Of a stretch of DNA of 64,000 nucleotides, positions 52,988 to 64,000 are shown piece by piece. The stretch comes from Nemertoderma westbladi (lineage: Eukaryota > Xenacoelomorpha > Nemertodermatida > Nemertodermatidae): contig JAUCBJ010004177.1 in the NCBI GenBank assembly GCA_032718475.1, positions 18,861 through 82,860 of the forward strand, written 5' to 3'. How positions within the stretch are numbered: the first letter of the stretch is position 1; each line of letters starts with the position of its first letter. The translations under genes and the position numbers were made by a program. The notes under the pieces were generated by a model. The model saw only the letters and a program-made list of their open reading frames with translations, had not been told where the DNA came from and made no database searches.

Positions 52988-55900
52988 ATCCAGACCATAT
53001 TAAACCTGGTGGATCTCGACGGGCTCTGGGTATGTTGTTCAAACCCCAGTTTCGTATTAAACCTATTGGATCTCGACGGGCTCTGGGTATGTTGTTCAAA
53101 CCCCAGTTTCGTATTAAACCTATTGGATCTCGACGGGCTCTGGGTATGTTGTTCAAACCCCAGTTTCGTATTAAACCTATTGGATCTCGACGGGCTCTGG
53201 GTATGTTGTTCAAACCCCAGTTTCGTATTAAACCTATTGGATCTCGACGGGCTCTGGGTATGTTGTTCAAACCCCAGTTTCGTATTAAACCTATTGGATC
53301 TCGACGGGCTCTGGGTATGTTGTTCAAACCCCAGTTTCGTATTAAACCTATTGGATCTCGACGGGCTCTGGGTGGGTATGTTGTTCAAACCCCAGTTTCG
53401 TATTAAACCTATTGGATCTCGATGGGCTCTGGGTATGTTGTTCAAACCCCAGTTTCGTATTAAACCTATTGGATCTCGACGGGCTCTGGGTATGTTGTTA
53501 AAACCCCAGTTTCGTATTAAACCTATTGGATCTCGACGGGCTCTGGGTATGTTGTTCAAACCCCAGTTTCGTATTAAACCTATTGGATCTCGACGGGCTC
53601 TGGGTGGGTATGTTGTTCAAACCCCAGTTTCGTATTAAACCTATTGGATCTCGACGGGCTCTGGGTATGTTGTTCAAACCCCAGTTTCGTATTAAACCTA
53701 TTGGATCTCGACGGGCTCTGGGTATGTTGTTAAAACCCCAGTTTCGTATTAAACCTATTGGATCTCGACGGGCTCTGGGTATGTTGTTCAAACCCCAGTT
53801 TCGTATTAAACCTATTGGATCTCGACGGGCTCTGGGTGGGTATGTTGTTCAAACCCCAGTTTCGTATTAAACCTATTGGATCTCGACGGGCTCTGGGTAT
53901 GTTGTTCAAACCCCAGTTTCGTATTAAACCTATTGGATCTCGACGGGCTCTGGGTATGTTGTTAAAACCCCAGTTTCGTATTAAACCTATTGGATCTCGA
54001 CGGGCTCTGGGTATGTTGTTCAAACCCCAGTTTCGTATTAAACCTATTGGATCTCGACGGGCTCTGGGTATATTGTTCAAACCCCAGTTTCGTTTCGTAT
54101 TAAACCTATTGGATCTCGACGGGCTCTGGGTATGTTGTTCAAACCCCAGTTTCGTATTAAACCTATTGGATCTCGACGGGCTCTGGGTATGTTGTTCAAA
54201 CCCCAGTTTCGTATTAAACCTATTGGATCTCGACGGGCTCTGGGTATGTTGTTCAAACCCCAGTTTCGTATTAAACCTATTGGATCTCGACGGGCTCTGG
54301 GTATGTTGTTCAAACCCCAGTTTCGTATTAAACCTATTGGATCTCGACGGGCTCTGGGTATGTTGTTCAAACCCCAGTTTCGTATTAAACCTATTGGATC
54401 TCGACGGGCTCTGGGTATGTTGTTCAAACCCCAGTTTCGTATTAAACCTATTGGATCTCGACGGGCTCTGGGTATGTTGTTCAAACCCCAGTTTAGTATT
54501 AAACCTATTGGATCTCGACGGGCTCTGGGTATGTTGTTCAAACCCCAGTTTCGTATTAAACCTATTGGATCTCGACGGGCTCTGGGTATGTTGTTCAAAC
54601 CCCAGTTTCGTATTAAACCTATTGGATCTCGACGGGCTCTGGGTATGTTGTTCAAACCCCAGTTTCGTATTAAACCTATTGGATCTCGACGGGCTCTGGG
54701 TATGTTGTTCAAACCCCAGTTTCGTATTAAACCTATTGGATCTCGACGGGCTCTGGGTATGTTGTTCAAACCCCAGTTTCGTATTAAACCTATTGGATCT
54801 CGACGGGCTCTGGGTATGTTGTTCAAACCCCAGTTTCGTATTAAACCTATTGGATCTCGACGGGCTCTGGGTATGTTGTTCAAACCCCAGTTTAGTATTA
54901 AACCTATTGGATCTCGACGGGCTCTGGGTATGTTGTTCAAACCCCAGTTTCGTATTAAACCTATTGGATCTCGACGGGCTCTGGGTATGTTGTTCAAACC
55001 CCAGTTTCGTATTAAACCTATTGGATCTCGACGGGCTCTGGGTATGTTGTTCAAACCCCAGTTTCGTATTAAACCTATTGGATCTCGACGGGCTCTGGGT
55101 ATGTTGTTCAAACCCCAGTTTCGTATTAAACCTATTGGATCTCGACGGGCTCTGGGTATGTTGTTCAAACCCCCGTTTCGTATTAAACCTATTGGATCTC
55201 GACGGGCTCTGGGTATGTTGTTCAAACCCCAGTTTCGTATTAAAACTATTGGATCTCGACGGGCTCTGGGTATGTTGTTCAAACCCCAGTTTCGTATTAA
55301 ACCTATTGGATCTCGACGGGCTCTGGGTATGTTGTTCAAACCCCAGTTTCGTATTAAACCTATTGGATCTCGACGGGCTCTGGGTATGTTGTTCAAACCC
55401 CAGTTTCGTATTAAACCTATTGGATCTCGACGGGCTCTGGGTATTGGGCATGTTGTTCAAACCCTAGTTTCGTATTAAACCTATTGGATCTCGATGGGCT
55501 CTGGGTATGTTGTTCAAACCCCAGTTTCGTATTAAACCTATTGGATCTCGACGGGCTCTGGGTATTGGGCATGTTGTTCAAACCCTAGTTTCGTATTAAA
55601 CTTATTGGATCTCGACGGGCTCTGGGTATGTTGTTCAAACCCCAGTTTCGTATTAAACCTATTGGATCTCGACGGGCTCTGGGTATGTTGTTCAAACCCC
55701 AGTTTCGTATTAAACCTATTGGATCTCGACGGGCTCTGGGTATATTGTTCAAACCCCAGTTTCGTTTCGTATTAAACCTATTGGATCTCGACGGGCTCTG
55801 GGTATGTTGTTCAAACCCCAGTTTCGTATTAAACCTATTGGATCTCGACGGGCTCTGGGTATGTTGTTCAAACCCCAGTTTCGTATTAAACCTATTGGAT

Positions 55901-58900
55901 CTCGATGGGCTCTGGGTATGTTGTTCAAACCCCAGTTTCGTATTAAACCTATTGGATCTCGATGGGCTCTGGGTATGTTGTTCAAACCCCAGTTTCGTAT
56001 TAAACCTATTGGATCTCGACGGGCTCTGGGTATGTTGTTCAAACCCCAGTTTCGTATTAAACCTATTGGATCTCGACGGGCTCTGGGTATATTGTTCAAA
56101 CCCCAGTTTCGTTTCGTATTAAACCTATTGGATCTCGACGGGCTCTGGGTATGTTGTTCAAACCCCAGTTTCGTATTAAACCTATTGGATCTCGACGGGC
56201 TCTGGGTATGTTGTTCAAACCCCAGTTTCGTATTAAACCTATTGGATCTCGACGGGCTCTGGGTATGTTGTTCAAACCCCAGTTTCGTATTAAACCTATT
56301 GGATCTCGACGGGCTCTGGGTATGTTGTTCAAACCCCAGTTTCGTATTAAACCTATTGGATCTCGACGGGCTCTGGGTATGTTGTTCAAACCCCAGTTTC
56401 GTATTAAACCTATTGGATCTCGATGGGCTCTGGGTATGTTGTTCAAACCCCAGTTTCGTATTAAACCTATTGGATCTCGACGGGCTCTGGGTATGTTGTT
56501 CAAACCCCAGTTTCGTATTAAACCTATTGGATCTCGACGGGCTCTGGGTATGTTGTTCAAACCCCAGTTTCGTATTAAACCTATTGGATCTCGACGGGCT
56601 CTGGGTATATTGTTCAAACCCCAGTTTCGTTTCGTATTAAACCTATTGGATCTCGACGGGCTCTGGGTATGTTGTTCAAACCCCAGTTTCGTATTAAACC
56701 TATTGGATCTCGACGGGCTCTGGGTATGTTGTTCAAACCCCAGTTTCGTATTAAACCTATTGGATCTCGACGGGCTCTGGGTATGTTGTTCAAACCCCAG
56801 TTTCGTATTAAACCTATTGGATCTCGACGGGCTCTGGGTATTGGGCATGTTGTTCAAACCCTAGTTTCGTATTAAACCTATTGGATCTCGACGGGCTCTG
56901 GGTATGTTGTTCAAACCCCAGTTTCGTATTAAACCTATTGGATCTCGACGGGCTCTGGGTATTGGGCATGTTGTTCAAACCCTAGTTTCGTATTAAACCT
57001 ATTGGATCTCGACGGGCTCTGGGTATGTTGTTCAAACCCCAGTTTCGTATTAAACCTATTGGATCTCGACGGGCTCTGGGTATGTTGTTCAAACCCCAGT
57101 TTCGTATTAAACCTATTGGATCTCGACGGGCTCTGGGTATATTGTTCAAACCCCAGTTTCGTTTCGTATTAAACCTATTGGATCTCGACGGGCTCTGGGT
57201 ATGTTGTTCAAACCCCAGTTTCGTATTAAACCTATTGGATCTCGACGGGCTCTGGGTATGTTGTTCAAACCCCAGTTTCGTATTAAACCTATTGGATCTC
57301 GATGGGCTCTGGGTATGTTGTTCAAACCCCAGTTTCGTATTAAACCTATTGGATCTCGACGGGCTCTGGGTATGTTGTTCAAACCCCAGTTTCGTATTAA
57401 ACCTATTGGATCTCGACGGGCTCTGGGTATGTTGTTCAAACCCCAGTTTCGTATTAAACCTATTGGATCTCGACGGGCTCTGGGTATGTTGTTCAAACCC
57501 CAGTTTCGTATTAAACCTATTGGATCTCGACGGGCTCTGGGTATGTTGTTCAAACCCCAGTTTCGTATTAAACCTATTGGATCTCGACGGGCTCTGGGTA
57601 TGTTGTTCAAACCCCAGTTTCGTATTAAACCTATTGGATCTCGACGGGCTCTGGGTATGTTGTTCAAACCCCAGTTTCGTATTAAACCTATTGGATCTCG
57701 ACGGGCTCTGGGTATGTTGTTCAAACCCCAGTTTCGTATTAAACCTATTGGATCTCGACGGGCTCTGGGTATGTTGTTCAAACCCCAGTTTCGTATTAAA
57801 CCTATTGGATCTCGACGGGCTCTGGGTATGTTGTTCAAACCCCAGTTTAGTATTAAACCTATTGGATCTCGACGGGCTCTGGGTATGTTGTTCAAACCCC
57901 AGTTTCGTATTAAACCTATTGGATCTCGACGGGCTCTGGGTATGTTGTTCAAACCCCAGTTTCGTATTAAACCTATTGGATCTCGACGGGCTCTGGGTAT
58001 GTTGTTCAAACCCCAGTTTAGTATTAAACCTATTGGATCTCGACGGGCTCTGGGTATGTTGTTCAAACCCCAGTTTCGTATTAAACCTATTGGATCTCGA
58101 CGGGCTCTGGGTATGTTGTTCAAACCCCAGTTTCGTATTAAACCTATTGGATCTCGACGGGCTCTGGGTATGTTGTTCAAACCCCAGTTTCGTATTAAAC
58201 CTATTGGATCTCGACGGGCTCTGGGTATGTTGTTCAAACCCCAGTTTCGTATTAAACCTATTGGATCTCGACGGGCTCTGGGTATGTTGTTCAAACCCCA
58301 GTTTAGTATTAAACCTATTGGATCTCGACGGGCTCTGGGTATGTTGTTCAAACCCCAGTTTCGTATTAAACCTATTGGATCTCGACGGGCTCTGGGTATG
58401 TTGTTCAAACCCCAGTTTCGTATTAAACCTATTGGATCTCGACGGGCTCTGGGTATGTTGTTCAAACCCCAGTTTCGTATTAAACCTATTGGATCTCGAC
58501 GGGCTCTGGGTATGTTGTTCAAACCCCAGTTTCGTATTAAACCTATTGGATCTCGACGGGCTCTGGGTATGTTGTTCAAACCCCAGTTTCGTATTAAACC
58601 TATTGGATCTCGACGGGCTCTGGGTATGTTGTTCAAACCCCAGTTTCATATTAAACCTATTGGATCTCGACGGGCTCTGGGTATGTTGTTCAAACCCCAG
58701 TTTCGTATTAAACCTATTGGATCTCGACGGGCTCTGGGTATGTTGTTCAAACCCCAGTTTCGTATTAAACCTATTGGATCTCGACGGGCTCTGGGTACAT
58801 TGTTCAAACCCCAGTTTCGTTTCGTGTTAAACCTATTGGATCTCGACGGGCTCTGGGTATGTTGTTCAAACCCCAGTTTCGTATTAAACCTATTGGATCT

Positions 58901-61900
58901 CGACGGGCTCTGGGTATGTTGTTCAAACCCCAGTTTCGTATTAAACCTATTGGATCTCGATGGGCTCTGGGTATGTTGTTCAAACCCCAGTTTCGTATTA
59001 AACCTATTGGATCTCGACGGGCTCTGGGTATGTTGTTCAAACCCCCGTTTCGTATTAAATCTATTGGATCTCGACGGGCTCTGGGTATGTTGTTCAAACC
59101 CCAGTTTCGTATTAAACCTATTGGATCTCGACGGGCTCTGGGTATGTTGTTCAAACCCCAGTTTCGTATTAAAACTATTGGATCTCGACGGGCTCTGGGT
59201 ATGTTGTTCAAACCCCAGTTTCGTATTAAACCTATTGGATCTCGACGGGCTCTGGGTATGTTGTTCAAACCCCAGTTTCGTATTAAACCTATTGGATCTC
59301 GACGGGCTCTGGGTATGTTGTTCAAACCCCAGTTTTGTATTAAACCTATTGGATCTCGACGGGCTCTGGGTATTGGGCATGTTGTTCAAACCCTAGTTTC
59401 GTATTAAACCTATTGGATCTCGACGGGCTCTGGGTATGTTGTTCAAACCCCAGTTTCGTATTAAACCTATTGGATCTCGACGGGCTCTGGGTATTGGGCA
59501 TGTTGTTCAAACCCTAGTTTCGTATTAAACCTATTGGATCTCGACGGGCTCTGGGTATGTTGTTCAAACCCCAGTTTCGTATTAAACCTATTGGATCTCG
59601 ACGGGCTCTGGGTATGTTGTTCAAACCCCAGTTTCGTATTAAACCTATTGGATCTCGACGGGCTCTGGGTATATTGTTCAAACCCCAGTTTCGTTTCGTA
59701 TTAAACCTATTGGATCTCGACGGGCTCTGGGTATGTTGTTCAAACCCCAGTTTCGTATTAAACCTATTGGATCTCGACGGGCTCTGGGTATGTTGTTCAA
59801 ACCCCAGTTTCGTATTAAACCTATTGGATCTCGATGGGCTCTGGGTATGTTGTTCAAACCCCAGTTTCGTATTAAACCTATTGGATCTCGACGGGCTCTG
59901 GGTATGTTGTTCAAACCCCAGTTTCGTATTAAACCTATTGGATCTCGACGGGCTCTGGGTATGTTGTTCAAACCCCAGTTTCGTATTAAACCTATTGGAT
60001 CTCGACGGGCTCTGGGTATATTGTTCAAACCCCAGTTTCGTTTCGTATTAAACCTATTGGATCTCGACGGGCTCTGGGTATGTTGTTCAAACCCCAGTTT
60101 CGTATTAAACCTATTGGATCTCGACGGGCTCTGGGTATGTTGTTCAAACCCCAGTTTCGTATTAAACCTATTGGATCTCGACGGGCTCTGGGTATGTTGT
60201 TCAAACCCCAGTTTCGTATTAAACCTATTGGATCTCGACGGGCTCTGGGTATGTTGTTCAAACCCCAGTTTCGTATTAAACCTATTGGATCTCGACGGGC
60301 TCTGGGTATGTTGTTCAAACCCCAGTTTCGTATTAAACCTATTGGATCTCGATGGGCTCTGGGTATGTTGTTCAAACCCCAGTTTCGTATTAAACCTATT
60401 GGATCTCGACGGGCTCTGGGTATGTTGTTCAAACCCCAGTTTCGTATTAAACCTATTGGATCTCGACGGGCTCTGGGTATGTTGTTCAAACCCCAGTTTC
60501 GTATTAAACCTATTGGATCTCGACGGGCTCTGGGTATATTGTTCAAACCCCAGTTTCGTTTCGTATTAAACCTATTGGATCTCGACGGGCTCTGGGTATG
60601 TTGTTCAAACCCCAGTTTCGTATTAAACCTATTGGATCTCGACGGGCTCTGGGTATGTTGTTCAAACCCCAGTTTCGTATTAAACCTATTGGATCTCGAC
60701 GGGCTCTGGGTATGTTGTTCAAACCCCAGTTTCGTATTAAACCTATTGGATCTCGACGGGCTCTGGGTATGTTGTTCAAACCCCAGTTTCGTATTAAACC
60801 TATTGGATCTCGACGGGCTCTGGGTATGTTGTTCAAACCCCAGTTTCGTATTAAACCTATTGGATCTCGACGGGCTCTGGGTATTGGGCATGTTGTTCAA
60901 ACCCTAGTTTCGTATTAAACCTATTGGATCTCGACGGGCTCTGGGTATGTTGTTCAAACCCCAGTTTCGTATTAAACCTATTGGATCTCGACGGGCTCTG
61001 GGTATTGGGCATGTTGTTCAAACCCTAGTTTCGTATTAAACCTATTGGATCTCGACGGGCTCTGGGTATGTTGTTCAAACCCCAGTTTCGTATTAAACCT
61101 ATTGGATCTCGACGGGCTCTGGGTATGTTGTTCAAACCCCAGTTTCGTATTAAACCTATTGGATCTCGACGGGCTCTGGGTATATTGTTCAAACCCCAGT
61201 TTCGTTTCGTATTAAACCTATTGGATCTCGACGGGCTCTGGGTATGTTGTTCAAACCCCAGTTTCGTATTAAACCTATTGGATCTCGACGGGCTCTGGGT
61301 ATGTTGTTCAAACCCCAGTTTCGTATTAAACCTATTGGATCTCGACGGGCTCTGGGTATGTTGTTCAAACCCCAGTTTCGTATTAAACCTATTGGATCTC
61401 GACGGGCTCTGGGTATGTTGTTCAAACCCCAGTTTCGTATTAAACCTATTGGATCTCGACGGGCTCTGGGTATGTTGTTCAAACCCCAGTTTCGTATTAA
61501 ACCTATTGGATCTCGACGGGCTCTGGGTATGTTGTTCAAACCCCAGATTCGTATTAAACCTATTGGATCTCGACGGGCTCTGGGTATATTGTTCAAACCC
61601 CAGTTTCGTTTCGTATTAAACCTATTGGATCTCGACGGGCTCTGGGTATGTTGTTCAAACCCCAGTTTCGTATTAAACCTATTGGATCTCGACGGGCTCT
61701 GGGTATGTTGTTCAAACCCCAGTTTCGTATTAAACCTATTGGATCTCGATGGGCTCTGGGTATGTTGTTCAAACCCCAGTTTCGTATTAAACCTATTGGA
61801 TCTCGACGGGCTCTGGGTATGTTGTTCAAACCCCAGTTTCGTATTAAACCTATTGGATCTCGACGGGCTCTGGGTATGTTGTTCAAACCCCAGTTTCGTA

Positions 61901-64000
61901 TTAAACCTATTGGATCTCGACGGGCTCTGGGTATGTTGTTCAAACCCCAGTTTCGTATTAAACCTATTGGATCTCGACGGGCTCTGGGTATGTTGTTTAA
62001 ACCCCAGTTTAGTATTAAACCTATTGGATCTCGACGGGCTCTGGGTATGTTGTTCAAACCCCAGTTTCGTATTAAACCTATTGGATCTCGACGGGCTCTG
62101 GGTATGTTGTTCAAACCCCAGTTTCGTATTAAACCTATTGGATCTCGACGGGCTCTGGGTATGTTGTTCAAACCCCAGTTTAGTATTAAACCTATTGGAT
62201 CTCGACGGGCTCTGGGTATGTTGTTCAAACCCCAGTTTCGTATTAAACCTATTGGATCTCGACGGGCTCTGGGTATGTTGTTCAAACCCCAGTTTCGTAT
62301 TAAACCTATTGGATCTCGACGGGCTCTGGGTATGTTGTTCAAACCCCAGTTTCGTATTAAACCTATTGGATCTCGACGGGCTCTGGGTATGTTGTTCAAA
62401 CCCCAGTTTCGTATTAAACCTATTGGATCTCGACGGGCTCTGGGTATGTTGTTCAAACCCCAGTTTAGTATTAAACCTATTGGATCTCGACGGGCTCTGG
62501 GTATGTTGTTCAAACCCCAGTTTCGTATTAAACCTATTGGATCTCGACGGGCTCTGGGTATGTTGTTCAAACCCCAGTTTCGTATTAAACCTATTGGATC
62601 TCGACGGGCTCTGGGTATGTTGTTCAAACCCCAGTTTCGTATTAAACCTATTGGATCTCGACGGGCTCTGGGTATGTTGTTCAAACCCCCGTTTCGTATT
62701 AAACCTATTGGATCTCGACGGGCTCTGGGTATGTTGTTCAAACCCCAGTTTCGTATTAAACCTATTGGATCTCGACGGGCTCTGGGTAGATTGTTCAAAC
62801 CCCAGTTTCGTTTCGTATTAAACCTATTGGATCTCGACGGGCTCTGGGTATGTTGTTCAAACCCCAGTTTCGTATTAAACCTATTGGATCTCGACGGGCT
62901 CTGGGTATGTTGTTCAAACCCCAGTTTCGTATTAAACCTATTGGAACTCGATGGGCTCTGGGTATGTTGTTCAAACCCCAGTTTCGTATTAAACCTATTG
63001 GATCTCGACGGGCTCTGGGTATGTTGTTCAAACCCCCGTTTCGTATTAAACCTATTGGATCTCGACGGGCTCTGGGTATGTTGTTCAAACCCCAGTTTCG
63101 TATTAAACCTATTGGATCTCGACGGGCTCTGGGTATGTTGTTCAAACCCCAGTTTCGTATTAAAACTATTGGATCTCGACGGGCTCTGGGTATGTTGTTC
63201 AAACCCCAGTTTCGTATTAAACCTATTGGATCTCGACGGGCTCTGGGTATGTTGTTCAAACCCCAGTTTCGTATTAAACCTATTGGATCTCGACGGGCTC
63301 GGGGTATGTTGTTCAAACCCCAGTTTCGTATTAAACCTATTGGATCTCGACGGGCTCTGGGTATTGGGCATGTTGTTCAAACCCTAGTTTCGTATTAAAC
63401 CTATTGGATCTCGACGGGCTCTGGGTATGTTGTTCAAACCCCAGTTTCGTATTAAACCTATTGGATCTCGACGGGCTCTGGGTATTGGGCATGTTGTTCA
63501 AACCCTAGTTTCGTATTAAACCTATTGGATCTCGACGGGCTCTGGGTATGTTGTTCAAACCCCAGTTTCGTATTAAACCTATTGGATCTCGACGGGCTCT
63601 GGGTATGTTGTTCAAACCCCAGTTTCGTATTAAACCTATTGGATCTCGACGGGCTCTGGGTATGTTGTTCAAACCCCAGTTTCGTATTAAACCTATTGGA
63701 TCTCGACGGGCTCTGGGTATGTTGTTCAAACCCCAGTTTCGTATTAAACCTATTGGATCTCGACGGGCTCTGGGTATGTTGTTCAAACCCCAGTTTCGTA
63801 TTAAACCTATTGGATCTCGACGGGCTCTGGGTATGTTGTTCAAACCCCAGTTTCGTATTAAACCTATTGGATCTCGACGGGCTCTGGGTATGTTGTTCAA
63901 ACCCCAGTTTCGTATTAAACCTATTGGATATCAACGGGCTCTGGGTATGTTGTTCAAACCCCAGTTTCGTATTAAACCTATTGGATCTCGACGGGCTCTG
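52988..64000. repeat. 57-bp satellite array with higher-order structure, about 190 units
   Basis: Unbroken head-to-tail 57-bp units containing TATTGGATCTCGACGGGCTC and TTCAAACCCCAGTTTCGTAT, running past the window end. Variant units act as markers: a 4-base insertion (GGGTGGGTATG at about 53,370, 53,604 and 53,834, a 4-unit period); a 5-base insertion (CGTTTCGT) at 54,091, 55,762, 56,110, 56,628, 57,160, 58,818, 59,691, 60,039, 60,557 and later; a 7-base insertion (TATTGGGCATG) in pairs at about 55,441/55,562, 56,840/56,962, 59,371/59,493, 60,883/61,006 and 63,361/63,484. The long open frames on both strands arise because 57 is a multiple of 3; the 4-, 5- and 7-base insertions shift frame freely, so I do not regard them as genes. 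Confidence 0.97.

Noticed and set aside
52961-63934. Dozens of long overlapping frames encoding 19-residue repeats on both strands
   Set aside because: The unit is 57 bp and happens to lack stops in several frames; insertions of 4, 5 and 7 bases shift frames freely, so there is no coding constraint.

Overview
The window is eukaryotic, almost certainly from a metazoan (probably an invertebrate). It is repeat-rich and almost free of host genes. The evidence is the element classes present: RTE-type and R1/jockey-like LINEs, a BEL/Pao-type LTR element, Ty3/gypsy and Penelope-like remnants, piggyBac-like, MULE-like and Helentron-like non-autonomous elements, foldback palindromes, minisatellites and an 11-kb higher-order satellite. 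No operons, Shine-Dalgarno sites, tRNA, rRNA or CRISPR were seen. The species cannot be named from sequence alone.

Layout. 1-6.4 kb: three minisatellites (39-bp, about 30-bp and 53-bp units), with a small inverted-repeat transposon inserted at the edge of the first. 6.5-8.1 kb (minus strand): the one intact reading frame that looks like a host gene, a 526-residue leucine-rich-repeat protein. 8.5-10.1 kb: a 5'-truncated RTE copy and a palindromic repeat. 11.25-21.06 kb: a giant foldback palindrome that was hit by an RTE LINE, which was then hit by a full-length LINE of another clade. Target-site duplications show the order. 22.0-23.4 kb: a piggyBac-like element carrying another RTE copy. 23.6-33.7 kb: remnants (Penelope-like, gypsy RNase H, RT C-termini, RTE), a second piggyBac-like element between two copies of a duplicated block, a second copy of the palindromic repeat with an insertion in it, and a MULE-like foldback element.

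33,755-44,640: a structurally complete 10.9-kb LTR element with about 539-bp LTRs, a 5-bp target duplication and a polypurine tract. It encodes BEL/Pao-type Gag and protease but no recognisable reverse transcriptase, RNase H or integrase. It has a second, separate gene with three CCHC zinc knuckles. Its gag is split over three frames at G10 runs. This is the most unusual object in the window: it looks like a large non-autonomous retroelement that would need enzymes supplied in trans.

44.6-52.9 kb: a hAT-like transposase scrap, a longer RTE copy split by a Helentron-like insertion, and two more RTE fragments. 52,988 to the window end: a 57-bp satellite (about 190 units) with a 4-unit local period and a roughly 3.93-3.99-kb higher-order period. 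Its long open frames on both strands are an arithmetic consequence of the unit length and are not genes.

Nothing here works as a cellular pathway. The genes relate to each other by insertion history, and the nested target-site duplications allow that history to be read.
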